A stretch of DNA of 64,000 nt from Nothopassalora personata (GCA_033816765.1 CM066292.1:5637419-5701418); one strand, 5' to 3'. Positions 45,121 to 58,538 are shown, counted from the first letter of the stretch. Notes: generated by a model from the letters alone, not told the origin. A program made the numbers and translations.

Positions 45121-47080
45121 CTCTTATCTCTAAGTACTAGGTACACCCGTACGTCCGGACCTAAGTCCGACGACTTTATTTTAGACCGCGTCCGACTTTT
45201 CCTTTCTTCTATATTAAACTTATTATATACTATATAGAACTTTAGTATGTACGTCGTTTACCCTTAATATTAAGTTTAATCTATTTAAAGTTACTAGGTA
45301 CCTACTATTAAAGAGACGGTATACATAATTACATTACCGGGTAGTAAGAATCCCGGGATAGGTACCTTAAATAAAAGCTTTTAGATTATACTCTAATAAC
45401 TATACTAGCGATAGGAGGAGATTTAGGCCGAGTTAATTACGATACGAGCCGCTATAAAAGAGTTAGAAGACGCTTAATAATAATCGACCCCTATAGTATT
45501 ATCTTCTACCTAAGATAATACGCCTATAGAGGACCTAATTAAGTAGCTACTATAGATATTAAACACTACGGTAGTTACGCCGCGGGCTAGTAGAGAACCG
45601 TCGGGACCTAGGAGATAGAGCAGATAGTAAAGTAGAGACGTTTAATAACTATCTTCTAAGAATAAAAAGCTCTTCTAAGGTACGATCCGCCCTAAAACCG
45701 ACGCTCTCTAACGAGTTGTATTAGGACGTATTAGATATAACGATACTTTACTAGCTAGTTAGTATAATAGGATATAGCATTTCTAGGAGAAGGGGGATAG
45801 TAAGTACGGGAGGAATTTCGTCGCTTTCTTTATGTAATAAGAGAAGGTTTTTTAGAAATAGTAACGAGCGCGCTAAGGCCCTTAAATAGCTTACTAAGAT
45901 TAGATACGTAAATAGCTAACCTTAGTACAATTACTAGATAAAATTCGACGGGCTCCTACTAAGTACTAGCGGAGAGGACTAGTCTAATAACGCTAAGATT
46001 AGATACCTAAGTAATACCTTCTCTAACCCCGTATAAATATATACGACGGCTATACTAAAAAAGAAGGACTACTATAAGTTTATAGAGGAAGTTAAGAGAA
46101 TTATAACTTATCTTAAAGACATAGACTAGTTTAAAGTAGCCTATAAGAAGTAGAAGGAAAATAATAGCGACTCTAGCGTAACTATTACGGTTACTACTCG
46201 TTCTTTTACGAGAGCTACCGTAATTTAAGCTAGTACTAACGGCGATACCATTATAGTACCGACCTAAACTAGTAGTAGCCGCTCTAGAAGTCGTAAAGAC
46301 CGGAAGGAGGATAAGGGAAAGTAGAGAGCAAAATAGGTTAACGTTACTAAGAGAGACTAACGACGCTAAGAATAGCTCTACTTCCGCTATAGAGCGAGTA
46401 GGTACCGAGTAAAGGAGTACCTATACGCTGTAGTAGTTAACCCTACTAAGATTAATATAACGTACGTCGAACTACTCCTAGAGGGCGATAGTTTTAAGTC
46501 GGACCCCGAAGATATAGGAAAAGACTAGCTCCTAGGTAAAAGCTAGTATTAGGAGATAAAGAAGCACTAGTAGAAAGATAGAATATACTTAAGAGTTCTA
46601 TAAATAGAGACTCTATATATACTAACGTACTACTAAATAAATGTTACGGAACGTTTACCCTTATCGATAAAGGATATATATATACTATACTATAATTAAT
46701 AGAGACCTAGTAAAAGGCCTCGGTCTTACGTATATTAGTAACGAGAGCCGTAAGGCTACTAGGTTTACGGAGGCAATATAAAACTAATTAAAGAAGTAGT
46801 TACCTTCTATATAGAAATCGCTAGAATCTACTAAGTTATATATACTTATATCGTACCTAATCTAGATTTTCTAATAAGTCTAGGAAACTCCTAGAAGGTA
46901 TATAATTAGATCCGGATAGCGCTAGAAAAGCGTTAATACTACTATAGCTTAGTAAAGAAATAGGTACCTAAAGGACGTAACTATAGATAACGTAAATTAG
47001 ATAAACGCTTTACTATAGTTACTATAACTACCATAGAGGATATTAAGAAGGCCCTTAGTAAGAAGGAGCCTCCTACGCGG
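45121..47080 (+). pseudogene. Gypsy-3 gag-protease remnant
   Basis: The plus-strand frame is interrupted by TAG/TAA. A capsid-like gag region (FNNYLLRIKSSSKVRSAL block at about 45.6 kb) is followed by a basic Arg/Ser/Lys linker and a retroviral-protease-like stretch near 46.8 kb (IVPNLDFLISLGNS). It is cut at 47080 by Gypsy-4. The sequence resumes for only 25 bp after Gypsy-4 (53960-53984). A second, longer copy of the same family lies at 59603-62796. Confidence 0.7.
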
Positions 47081-47467
47081 TGTTACGATTCGGTCTAAAC
47101 GGCAGCCCCGACTAGACACACGAAACACTAATCACTTAGAAACACGTAATACTGATTATCTAGACGCACGTAACACTGATCACTTCACGGACTGATTAGT
47201 ATAATTAGTATGCTTAGTAGGACTAATTAAGGTGATTATACTAAGCTATAGGCTCTACGCCGCAAATCTCCTTTGTATTTAGGAACGCTAGAAACCCTTA
47301 TGGTTCTAATGCGTTCAACTTATATTACTATCTTACTAATTGGAATACAACTCTTATTCCTATTATTCATCTTCGCTCAGCTTACTTTAGCCTCTCTAAA
47401 GAATAATACCGCTACGTGACTTAACTTATCTCTCTTTTAAGACTAGCCCTAGAACGAGATAATAATA
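47081..47467 (+). repeat. Gypsy-4 5' LTR
   Basis: Starts TGTTACGATTCGG; ends AATAATA (original CA end mutated to TA). 387 bp. Confidence 0.95.
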
Positions 47468-47484
47468 CTTTAAACGCCCTTAGG

Positions 47485-49580
47485 ATGAGCGCTACTTAAG
47501 CAGCTAGTAGGGGAACACCCGCCCCTAGCGAAGCAGGAAGTATCCGCCGTGCGCTACTATAACAGACCACTACGAAGGACGATAAGTCTAATAACGATAA
47601 CGAGCCTACTCTAAGGAGGAACGACGTTAAGGCTGCTAAGCTAGACCTTTTCTATAGAGATAGGGCTAAGTTCGACGACTGGATTAATTAGATAGATATA
47701 TATCTTATGTTTAACCTAGTCGATGCCGATAAAAGAACTATCTTCGCTATTACGTACCTTCGCGGAAGTGCGCAGAACTAGATCAAACCTTACCTTAAGG
47801 AATACCTTAAAGGTATAGGACGATTAGACCCTACTAGAATGTTTAGGAGCTATACTCTCTTTAAAGATAAGATAAAATTAATCTTTAGAACCTCGAACGA
47901 AGTCTAATAGGCTATACGAATCATTTAATACCTAAAGTAGAAGACGTCTACTTTAGAGTATGCAGCCAAATTCGAAGAATACGGACAAATTACCGGATGG
48001 GACTAGACGGCGTTAATAACTATGTTCCGACGTGGACTTAAAGACTCCGTTAAGGACGAGTTAATAAGACACGGGGGACGGATCACTAACCTCGAAGAGC
48101 TAATAAAGGCGTCGATTAATATCGATAACTAGCTCTAGGAACGATACTAGGAGAAGAGATACAACTCTAAAGTAGGAGGAATAGTAGGATACGCTCCGGA
48201 CCGTAGACCCTTATGAGGATACGTTACGAAGGGAGAATTCTTACGATAAAGCTAGCCCTACTATAGACTACAGCTAATGGAACTAGAGGTTACCTAACGA
48301 GGACGGAGGATCGATAAGAGTAGGGGCTACGGAAAGCCCTTTAAAGGAAAAGGAAAACTCATATATTATGCCTATAGTAAGGAAGGCTATATAGCGCGAG
48401 ATTGCCGCGGTAAAAATATAGTGCGCCGCGAGCAATTTAATATAATGTAACCCCGAACTAGTAAATCTAAGAGTAGCGTTAGATCTCGAGGAGATACCAA
48501 CTATACTCGGAGAGTAGAGGAGAGAGCTAATAATAGAAGCACGACGCCTCTCCTAGACCCCTTAGAAGGACGAGGAGGATACTATAGGTAGCAAATAGTA
48601 GTTATTCTATTTAATGCGAAGAACCAACTACGATAGTCTAACATAATAACACGAAGAGTCGACTACGAGACCGAATCCGAGTCTCGAAATAGTTATAGAA
48701 GCCTTCATTAGCGATTCTGTTACTAAGACTCGTGTTAAATCTACTACGCCGCGAAATTAGGCGTAGGGTATTAGCCTTAGCAACTACGAGGAACCCTAGG
48801 AGCGACGTATAGGTAAGACGCTACGCTCCGAGAAGTGGATATCGATAAATCCTACTTTAACGAAGATAGAAGCGATAAAGAAAATCAGGACCTAGGATAG
48901 AACGGATTATAGTCACTAGAACCATAGGAAGAAAGTTAAGAAACTATCGGGCTAGATACTATCGAGGAAGAATAGGATCCGGAAGAATTAAGCGAAGAAG
49001 ATTCCTCCGAAGGAGAAGAGAGCGACACTAACGACAATAACGAACAACTTACCTTTACGGTAGATGTACCTAAGAAACTATACGACATAATTATCTACCT
49101 ATAAAGAAGGCACGAGGAATTCCTACCTAAGATAGGTAGACGAAGGAAGCTATATTCTATTAAGTTTAATAAGACACTCGACACCCTACGAGGCATAGCC
49201 TAGGGATACCTACTTATAGAAACAACCGAGAATCTAGTAACTACCGTTATAGAACGACTACCGATAGGAAGCCAAATAATAGGAACCGGATATCTTACAC
49301 CGTTAGGAACATTTATATCGAATAAATTACGTAATATAGTGCAATACGCACGCGCACTCTACTTAGAAACGTAGAAGATCTAGGAACGTAATAGACTACA
49401 AGTATAGACATAGGGCAACGGGCTATAGGTTCTAGCCGAAGCCTCTAGGCACGAAGCACAGCGAACTATATACTATTCGGGAAAAGGATTAGCTCCCTAG
49501 GAATAAGCGACCGGAGGGAGTTATGCAATACTTAGGCTTATGCATCGACATTAAACACAGTTTTCTAGACATAAGCAATC
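47485..49580 (+). pseudogene. Gypsy-4 gag
   Basis: ATG at 47485 starts an Ala/Thr-rich N-terminus, then a capsid region (FDDWINQID, YLRGSAQN at about 47.68-47.8 kb) of the type shared by fungal chromoviruses. A CCHC zinc knuckle is still visible near 48.37 kb as Y-x2-Y-x4-Y-x4-C, where Cys and His codons have become Tyr (TGT->TAT, CAT->TAT). It would package the element RNA. It is inactive. Confidence 0.8.
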
Positions 49581-52500
49581 GTTAACGGACACAAGACTAG
49601 TGTTATAATCGACTTAGGAGTAGCGGGGAATTTTATCTCCGAGTCTTTTATAAGAAGAAACGGGTTAGCTACCCTAAAGAAGAAATAGGGTTACGAGTTA
49701 ATCGCGGTAAACGGATTATCGTTACCTAGCGTAGAATGGGAGACGATACTATTGCCACTAGCTATCTAACAGTACTACGAGAATATTACCTTAGATGTTA
49801 CTAATATAGCTAGTTATAACATAGTATTAGGTATGCCTTAGTTAAGAAAGCACAATCTAGTAATCGACTAGAGAAGAGGAGTACTTACATTTAGGGAATG
49901 CGATTGCGTTATCGACATTTAGCCTACGTAGTAGCAGCGTTTACTAGTAGATAAGGCAAGGAAATAGCTAAACAAGATATAGCTTACGCCGACTAGAAGG
50001 ATAAAAGAACCACCTTCGACCGGGATAGACACTAGCGTAGGGCCGCCGGGTTACGAAGTTACTAGAAGTGATAGAAGTAACGCACTATCGAAGAATACTA
50101 ACATCTTAGAGTTAAGTATTCCTAAGGAGTATCGTAAGTAGTCGCGACTCTTTAAAGAGGAGAGAGGCAAAACCGCCTTACCTAAGCACCGCCTATAGGA
50201 TTATAAGATTAACATTTAGCTAGGGAAAGAGCCTCTATAGGGACCCCTATATTAAATGTCTAAGAAAGAGCTATAGACCCTACGAGAATAGCTAAAGGAG
50301 AAGCTAGCTAAAGGATAGATAAGAAGATCCACCTTAAGTGTAGGAACTCTATATATGTTCGTTCTAAAAGCAAACGGGAAGTTGCGACTCGTACAAGACT
50401 ATAGGAAGTTAAACGAGATTACGATTAAGAACCGATACCCGCTACCTAATATCGAAGAAGCATAGGATAGATTAACCGGATCGGACTAGTATACGAAGAT
50501 TAACCTACGAGATGCCTTCTATGCTATACGAATAGTAGAAGGAGAAGAATGGAAAACCGCTTTTAGAACAAGATACGGACTCTACGAATTCTTAGTTATG
50601 CTAATAGGATTAACTAACGTACCCGCATCCTACTAGGACCTTGTAAACGAAACACTTAGAGACCTACTCGACGTATACGTTATCGCCTATATAGACGACA
50701 TACTAGTCTATATAAAAGGATCCCTATAGGAACACATAAAACAAGTCTAGGACGTCTTCGAACGACTCACGCAATTAGGATTCAAGACGGTACCCGAGAA
50801 ATGCGAATTCTATAAGAAAGAAGTTAAATTCTTAGGCTTCATTATTAGCACCATAGGGATAACGATCGACCCTACGAAGACATAGTCAATTAGAGAGTAG
50901 CTAGAACTAAAAACAGTTAAGGACGTACAATCATTCCTTAGACTAGCGAACTATAACCGGAAATTCATTAAGGACTACGCGAAAATAGTAGTACTAATAA
51001 CGATGCTTACGAGAAAGGACGTTACTTAGAAATAGGGAAAGAAACAGACTAAAGCATTTAAGAAACTTAAGGAATAATGCGCTTTAGCCCCTACGCTTCG
51101 ATTATTCGATAGTAGTAAGGAAGTCTACATCGAGACCGATGCGTCTAATATAGTAATAGGCGCGTGTCTAACGTAGACACACGATAGGTAGAGACACCTA
51201 GTAGCCTATTACTCCCGGAAAATGACTATAGCGGAACAGAACTACGACATCTATAACAAAGAGCTTCTAGCCATTGTTACTACTATACAACATTAGAGAG
51301 TATATGTCGAGGGCCTACCGAAGTTAACGATTCTTTCTAACTATAAGAATCTTACGTACTTCACGACGACGAAAGAACTTACCCGAAGGCAAGCCCGCTA
51401 GTCGGAGCTGCTAGGACAGTATAAGTTCGAAATTAAATATACTCTAGGACGAGAGGATAGCCGCGCCGACGCGCTAAGCCAAAGAAGCGACTACATAGAA
51501 GAAAAAGAACTAGTATAACATAAGATATTAAAGACGAACCCCGACGGAAGTCTTAGTGCCAACATAAGAGAATTCAACAATATCGTACGGATATTAGGCG
51601 ATAGGGACGAACAATTCCCTATATCGTAAGGAAAATACTAAGTACCTAAGGATTGAGAAGAAGAATATATACGACAACATCACGACGGACTAACTTATGG
51701 ACACCCTAGAACTTTAAAAACAATAGACCTAATATAGCGTAGCTTCTCATTCCTATAAATAAGACTTAAGGTATTACGCTACATTAAACAATACGTACAC
51801 TACTAACGAAACAAGGCTACGAGACATGCAAAATACGGTTACCTACAGTTTAGGATACTACCGACGAAACCATGGAACGAAGTTATAATAGACTTTATTA
51901 CAAAACTCCTACCGTTAAAGGATTAAGTTACGAAACAACTATACGACATAATACTAGTTATAGTTAATAGACTCACGAAATACGCACACTTTATTCCTAC
52001 ATTAGAAACGTACAATGTAGAGCAGCTCGGATACCTCGTACTAGATAGACTTATCCGATACTACGGATTCCCTTAAGCGTTTATAACGGATAGAGATAAG
52101 CTATTTACATTAAACTACTAGAAGACGCTTATAGGAACGATCGGAATTAAACATAAGCTGTTAATAGCATATTATCCGGAAATAGACGGACAAACCGAAA
52201 GGATGAATTAAACGCTAGAACAATACCTACGATACTACATTAATTATGCACAAGACAACTAGGTCTCATTACTACTAATAGCGTAGATTGTACTAAATAA
52301 CTACAAATTAGAGACAACTTTAACGACACTATTTTATACGAACTTTAGTAAAGATTCTAACCTATTTAGAACACCTAGATCCTACCTATAAGCCGAAAGA
52401 GCAATCGTAACGACGGATACTCTTAAGGAAGTGCATAAAGAAACACGTAAGGCGATCGAAGATGTATAACACAAACTGTCTTAATAACGGTAGGACACGA

Positions 52501-52979
52501 GAAAAATGGCACCTCTGCTAAAAGAGGGGGATAAGGTCTATCTCCTTATAAAAAACTTGAGAACAAGAAGATAGACTAAGAAACTAGATTACGTTAAGGT
52601 CGGACCATTTTTTATCGACAAAGTTACAGGACTAGTTAACTACCGCCTACGACTACTACTAGACGTAAGAATCTACCTAGTCTTCTATATCTCTAAGTTA
52701 GAACCCGTAGACGCCGAAACACCCTACTAGGAGAGCTTCCATTTCGAACCGGAAGTAGAAAACGAATTCGAAGTCGAAAAAATCCTAGATAAGAAAGGTT
52801 AGCGATACCTTATTAAATAGAAAGGATACGACGAATTAGAAAATACCTAGGAACTAGAAAAGAACCTACAAAACTGTTAATAAAAGATCCGAGAATATTA
52901 TAAGAAAAACAAAGACCTACAAGTTAACTAGTAGGGAGTAGTTCGGGTACCTCCTAGAACTCGTTACCGAGACCCTTAA
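49581..52979 (+). pseudogene. Gypsy-4 pol: protease, RT, RNase H, integrase, chromodomain
   Basis: The plus-strand frame shows a protease-like DLGVAGNFI block (49.61 kb), RT with an intact YIDDILVY (about 50.69 kb), RNase H (DASNIVIGACL, 51.14 kb; SRADALSQ, 51.45 kb) and integrase (VIIDFITKLLP; ITDRDKLF near 52.08 kb). A C-terminal chromodomain (EKILDKKG, then LIKxKGYDELENT near 52.85 kb) is expected to read histone marks and direct insertion. It ends at TAA 52977-52979. Interrupted by TAG/TAA but not scrambled. Confidence 0.9.
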
Positions 52980-53481
52980 TAGCACCCTATGTGCCTAGTA
53001 ACAAGTTAAGAGCTAGACCCTTATAAGGGATATCCGAAGGAAGTAAAGAAGCCTCTTCTATCTCCTACTCCTCGATCTCCCTTTCCTTAACGGAAATCGC
53101 CTCCTCGGCACGACGATCTACTAGATCTATCTACTAACGTAAGCGCTCCTCGCGCGCGCGAGTAATCTTTAGATCCTCGAGAGCCTTCTTATAAACCCGC
53201 ATCGCCTCCTCCTAAGCGGACCGAGACTCCTAGATTTTCTAACGAAGACGAGCCTTCTCCTCTACTAACCTCTTAAACTCCGACTAAGTTACTCTTACAT
53301 CGCACCTTTAGCTACGACGAAGACACTTACTACACTTCCCGGAACGAATATGTACCTTACACACGCGACTATGCTTTTCACACGTTAAGCATTTCTTAAC
53401 TATAACTTCTCCTACGGATTTAACGAACTCGTAGAGACGGCGGCGACGGATAGTGCTAGAAGGGCGTTAGTAGATAGGCAT
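52924..53481 (-). pseudogene. antisense Zn2Cys6-like ORF of Gypsy-4, 185 aa
   Basis: On the strand opposite to pol, ATG 53479-53481 begins a 186-codon frame ending TAA 52924-52926. It overlaps the pol 3' end tail to tail by 56 bp. Residues about 31-60 (53302-53391) contain six intact Cys spaced C-x2-C-x6-C-x8-C-x2-C-x6-C, with basic residues in both loops. This is the fungal GAL4-type binuclear zinc cluster spacing. About 100 residues of highly charged Glu/Lys/Arg coiled coil follow, the usual dimerisation arrangement of that class. All internal stops are TAG/TAA. No activation-domain homology is visible. A DNA-binding protein encoded by the element is the best reading; expression is unproven. 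Confidence 0.7.
53302..53391 (-). other. Zn2Cys6-type zinc cluster coding segment
   Basis: Six TGC/TGT codons on the minus strand with spacings 2, 6, 8, 2 and 6. No Cys has been lost in this copy. Confidence 0.8.
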
Positions 53482-53557
53482 CGTAAAGGGAAGAAGCTAT
53501 ACGCGAATACATAGAGGATACCGTTCGTTATAAGTAAGCTTAAGGGACTAAGCTAGG

Positions 53558-53572
53558 CTAGAAGGGGGATAG
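53558..53572 (+). other. Gypsy-4 polypurine tract
   Basis: CTAGAAGGGGGATAG directly precedes the 3' LTR. Confidence 0.85.
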
Positions 53573-53959
53573 TGTTACGGTTCGGTCTAAACGGCAGCCC
53601 CGACTAGACACACGAAACACTAATTACTTAGAAACACGTGATACTAATCATCTAGACGCACGTGACACTAATCACTTTACGGACTAATTAGTGTAATTAG
53701 TATGCTTAGTAGGACTGATTAAGGTGATTATACTAAGCTATAGGCTCTACGCCGCGAATCTCCTTTATATTTAGGAACGCTAGAAACCCTTATGGTTCTA
53801 ATGCGTTTAACTTATGTTACTATCTTACTGATTGGAATACAACTCTTATTTCTATTATTCATCTTCGCTTAGCTTGCTTTAGCCTCTCTAAAGAATAATA
53901 CCGCTACGTGACTTAACTTATCTCTCTTTTAAGACTAGCCCTAGAACGAGACAATAATA
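53573..53959 (+). repeat. Gypsy-4 3' LTR
   Basis: A 387-bp partner of 47081-47467, differing mainly by transitions; followed by CGCGG. Confidence 0.95.
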
Positions 53960-53984
53960 CGCGGGAGGAGCTTAAGAAGAAACT

Positions 53985-54364
53985 TATTACGGAATAATTC
54001 CTATAGACCCTATAATTATAATAACGAGACGAGTACGTAACTTATCCTACCTAAGCGCTTAGACTTAGGGCAATTAGACTGCTTATACTTAGAATAATTA
54101 GACTAATTACCGAGATCTACAAATCTCCTTTATATTTAGGAACGCTAAGAATCCCTTATAGTTTCGATGCGTTTAACTTACTATTTAATATTACTATTTA
54201 GAATACACTATAACCTAACCTCTACCTTACTACTACTTAGTCTTTATAAGATAAGACAGCTACTGCTTTATTACTCTCCCTCGACTTCCTATCGGCCCGA
54301 GGATAAACGCGATTAAGCTTATCTTCTTAACTTATAATATTATTAGGTTATACTAAACCTAATA
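53985..54364 (+). repeat. Gypsy-5 left LTR
   Basis: Starts TATTACGGAATAATTCC, ends ACCTAATA. Its second half resembles the Gypsy-4 LTR (CTCCTTTATATTTAGGAACG). Confidence 0.9.
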
Positions 54365-57300
54365 AGAAGATCTAGGAACGTAATAGACTATAAGTATAGA
54401 TATAGGGCAACGGGCTATAGGTTCTAGCCGAAGCCTCTAGGCACGAAGTATAGCGAACTATATACTATTCGGGAAAAGGATTAGCTCCCTAGAAATAAGC
54501 GTCTAAAGGGAGTTATATAATACTTAGGCTTACGTATCGACATTAAACATAGTTTTCTAGACATAAGTAATCGTTAACGGACATAGGACTAGTATTATAA
54601 TCGACTTAGGAGTAGCGGGGAATTTTATCTCCGAGTCTTTTATAAGAAGAAACGGGTTAGCTACCCTAAAGAAGAAATAGGGTTACGAGTTAATCGCGGT
54701 AGACGGATTATTATTACCTAGCGTAGAATAGGAGACGATACTATTACTACTAGCTATCTAATAGTACTACGAGAATATTACCTTAGATATTACTAATATA
54801 GCTAGTTATAATATAGTATTAGGTATGCCTTAGTTAAGAAAGTACAATCTAGTTATCGACTAGAGAAGAGGAGTACTTACATTTAGGGAATGCGATTACG
54901 TTATCGACATTTAGCCTACATATCGATAGCGGACGATAGTAGATAAGGTAAGGAAACAGCTTAATATATTCGAGCTTACGCCAAATAGAAGGAATTAAGA
55001 ACTACCTTCGACCGGGATAGACACTAGCGTAGGGCTACCGGGTTACGAAGTCACTAGAAGTAATAGAAGTAACGCACTATCGAAGAATACTAACATCTTA
55101 GAGTTAAGTATTCCTAAGGAGTATCGCAAGTAGTCGCGACTCTTTAAAGAGGAGAGAGGCAAAACCGCCTTACCTAAGTACCGCCTATAGGATTATAAGA
55201 TTAACATTTAGCTAGGGAAAGAGCCTCTATAGGGACCCCTATATTAAATGTCTTAGAAAGAGCTATAGACCCTACGAGAATAGCTAAAGGAGAAGCTAGC
55301 TAAAGGATAGATAAGAAGATCTACCTTAAGTATAGGAACTCTATATATATTCGTTCTAAAAGTAAACGGGAAGTTACGACTCGTATAAGACTATAGGAAG
55401 TTAAACGAGATTACAATTAAGAACCGATACCCGCTACCTAATATTAAAGAAGCATAAGATAGATTAACCGGATTAGACTAGTATACGAAGATTAACCTAC
55501 GAGATGCCTTCTACGCTATACGGATAGCGGAAGGAGAAGAATAGAAAACCGCTTTTAGAATAAGATACGGACTTTACGAATTCTTAGTTATACTAATAGG
55601 ATTAACTAACGCACCCGCATCCTACTAGGACCTTATTAATAAAACACTTAGAGACCTACTTGATATATGCGTTATTACTTATATAGACAATATATTAGTC
55701 TATACGAAAGGATTCCTTTAGAATTATATAAAACAAGTCTAGGACGTATTCGAACGACTTACGCGTTTAGGATTTAAGACAGTACCCGAGAAATACGAAT
55801 TCTATAAGAAAGAAGTTAAATTCTTAGGCTTTATTATTAGTACTATAGGGATAACGATCGACCCTACGAGAACACATTTAATTAGAGAATAGCTAGTACT
55901 AAAAACAGTTAAGGTCGTACAATTATTCCTTAGACTAGCGAACTATAACCGGAAATTTATTAAGGACGATATAAAGACAGTAGTACTAATAACGATGCTT
56001 ACGAGAAAAGACGTTAACTAGAAATAGGGAAAAGAACAAATTAAAGCATTTAAGAAACTTAAGGAATAATACGTTTTAGCCCCTACGCTTCGACTATTCG
56101 ATAGTAGTAAGGAAGTCTATATCGAGACCGATACGTCTAATATAGCAATAGGCGCGTGTCTAACATAGACATACAATAGGTAGAGACATCTAGTAGCCTA
56201 TTACTCCCGGAAAATAACTATAGCGGAACAGAACTATAATATCTATAATAAAGAGCTTCTAGCTATTATTACTACTATATAATATTAGAGAGTATATATC
56301 GAGGGCCTACCGAAGTTAACGATTCTTTCTAACTATAAGAATCTTACGTACTTTACGACGACGAAAGAACTTACTCGAAGGTAAGCCCGCTAGTCGGAGC
56401 TACTAGGACAGTATAAGTTCGAAATTAGATATACTCTAGGACGAGAAAATAGCCGCGCCGATACGCTAAGACGAAGAAGCGACTATATAGAAGGAAAAGA
56501 ACTAGTATAACATTAGATACTAAGGATAACCCCCGACGGAAGTCTTAGTACTAATATAAGAGAATTTAATAACATCGTACGGATATTAGGCAATAAGGAC
56601 GAATAATTCCCTATATCGTAAGGAAAGTACTAAGCACTAAAGGATCGAGAAGAAGAATATATACGATAACATTACGACGGACTAACTTACGGATACCCTA
56701 GAACTTTAAAGATAATAGATCTAATCTAACGTAGCTTCTTATTTCTATATATAAGATAAAAAGTGCTACGTTACATTAAATAATACGTACACTACTAATA
56801 AAACAAGGCTATAAAATACGCGAAGTATAGTTACCTATAGTTTACGACACTACTAATAAAATCATAGGACGAAGTTACAATAGACTTTATTACAAAACTC
56901 CTACCGTTAAGGGACTAAGTTACGAAACAACTATATAATATAATACTAGTTATAGTTAATGGGCTTACAAAATACGTACACTTTATTCCTACATTAGAGA
57001 CATATAATATAGAGTAGCTCGGACACCTTATACTAGATAGACTTATCCGATACTATAGATTCCCCTAAGCATTTATAATAGATAGAGACAAGCTATTTAT
57101 ATTAAATTACTAGAAAACGCTTATAGGAACTATCGGAATTAAATATAAGCTATTAATAGCATATTATCTAGAAATAGACGGATAGACTAAGAGGATAAAT
57201 TAGACGCTAGAACAATATATACGGCACTACGTTAACTACGTATAAGACAACTAGGTTTCATTACTACTAATAGCGTAGATTGTACTAAACAAGTATAAAT

Positions 57301-57880
57301 TAGAGACAACTTTAACGATACTATATTATACAAACTTTAGTAAAGATCCTAACTTATTTAGAACACCTAGATCCTATCTATAGGGCGAAAGAGTAATCGT
57401 AACGACGGATACTCTTAAGGAAGTATATAAAGAAACACGTAAGGCGATTAAAGATGTATAATAAAAACTATCTTAATAATGGTAAGACATAAGAAAAATA
57501 GCACCTCTACTAAAAGAGGGGGATAAGGTCTATCTCCTTATAAAAAACTTAAGAATAAGAAGACGGACTAAGAAACTAGATTACGTTAAGGTCAGACTAT
57601 TTTTCATTAATAAAGTTATAGGACTAGTTAACTACCGTCTACGGCTACTACCTAACGTAAAAATCTACCTAGTCTTCTATATCTCTAAGTTAGAACCCGT
57701 AGACGCTAAAACACCCTACTAGGAAAGCTTCTATTTCGAGCTAGAAGTAGAAAACAAATTCGAAGTCAAAAAAATCCTAGATAAAAAAGGTTAGCGATAC
57801 CTTATTAAGTAGAAAGGATACGACGAATTAGAAAATACCTAGGAACTAAAACAACACCTACGAAACTATTAGTAAAAGAT
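54365..57880 (+). pseudogene. Gypsy-5 pol, gag-less
   Basis: Collinear with 49374-52880 of Gypsy-4: protease, RT, RNase H, integrase, chromodomain. The RT active site now reads YIDN near 55.68 kb (GAC->AAT), and many Gln/Trp codons are TAG. The chromodomain region at about 57.76-57.87 kb is still legible. It is inactive. Confidence 0.85.
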
Positions 57881-57945
57881 CCAATAATACTAAAAATAGG
57901 TCCGTCGATACGACCTACGAGGATCTCTCGGCCGACAAGCGACTA

Positions 57946-58016
57946 GGGAGGGAATCAAACCTACGACCTTAAGAGTATAGATAGCTTACGCTCTACTACT
58001 AAGCTACCTAGCCGAT
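57946..58016 (-). other. tRNA-like sequence with A and B boxes
   Basis: On the minus strand, GGCTAGG pairs with CCTAGTC as an acceptor-like stem. TAGCTTAGTAGTAGAGC is an A-box/D-arm with RIP-type changes, and GGTTTGATTCC is a B-box/T-loop. The anticodon arm is irregular (contains CTCTTAA as in tRNA-Lys-CTT). Probably a decayed tRNA or a tRNA-derived SINE head just 3' of the Gypsy-5 pol. Confidence 0.5.
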
Positions 58017-58538
58017 TAATAGAAATAGGGACATAACTTATAAATAAATACCCTAATAAGTTTCTACCCCTAGGGACTCGCCCTAGGGCTCCGCCCTAGA
58101 AAGCGCCGCCTAGTCGTTTACGGGCATCTCTAGGATATTAGAGAAAGAAACTAGCGAAGGCGACACCTCTACCCCCGACGCCTACTTAAGAGACGCTAGC
58201 TCCTCGCGCGCCTCTTCCTCCTCGAGCTCCTCTAACCCCTTAGCAACGGCGTCGTTAGTACGACGCTTAGCTAAGCGTAGCTATTTTCGAAGACGGATCT
58301 TACGTATCTTTAGCCGTACCTCCTCCTCTTTAATCCTCTTAAGCTCTAGCTTAAGCTTATTACACGAATCGCGAAGACGTTCCTACTCCGGACGAGAAAG
58401 ACGTACGTCGTAATCCTTATAGCCTTTTCGAATATAGGCCGAACACTTCCTAGACCGAGAACCTACGATATACTTTACTACCGCGCCTAAGGATCGAGAC
58501 TTCTAACAATTCGTATATAGAGCTATTTTACTATGCTA

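Larger units (their letters stand above)
47081..53959 (+). mobile_element. Gypsy-4, complete chromodomain Ty3/Gypsy element
   Basis: The 387-bp LTRs (47081-47467, 53573-53959) are flanked by perfect CGCGG duplications (47076-47080, 53960-53964). Order on plus is LTR, gag from ATG 47485, protease, RT, RNase H, integrase, chromodomain (pol end 52979), then an ORF on the minus strand, polypurine tract and LTR. It is the least mutated of the distal Gypsy copies, judged by retained CA/TG. It was inserted into the Gypsy-3 protease/RT junction. Confidence 0.95.
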
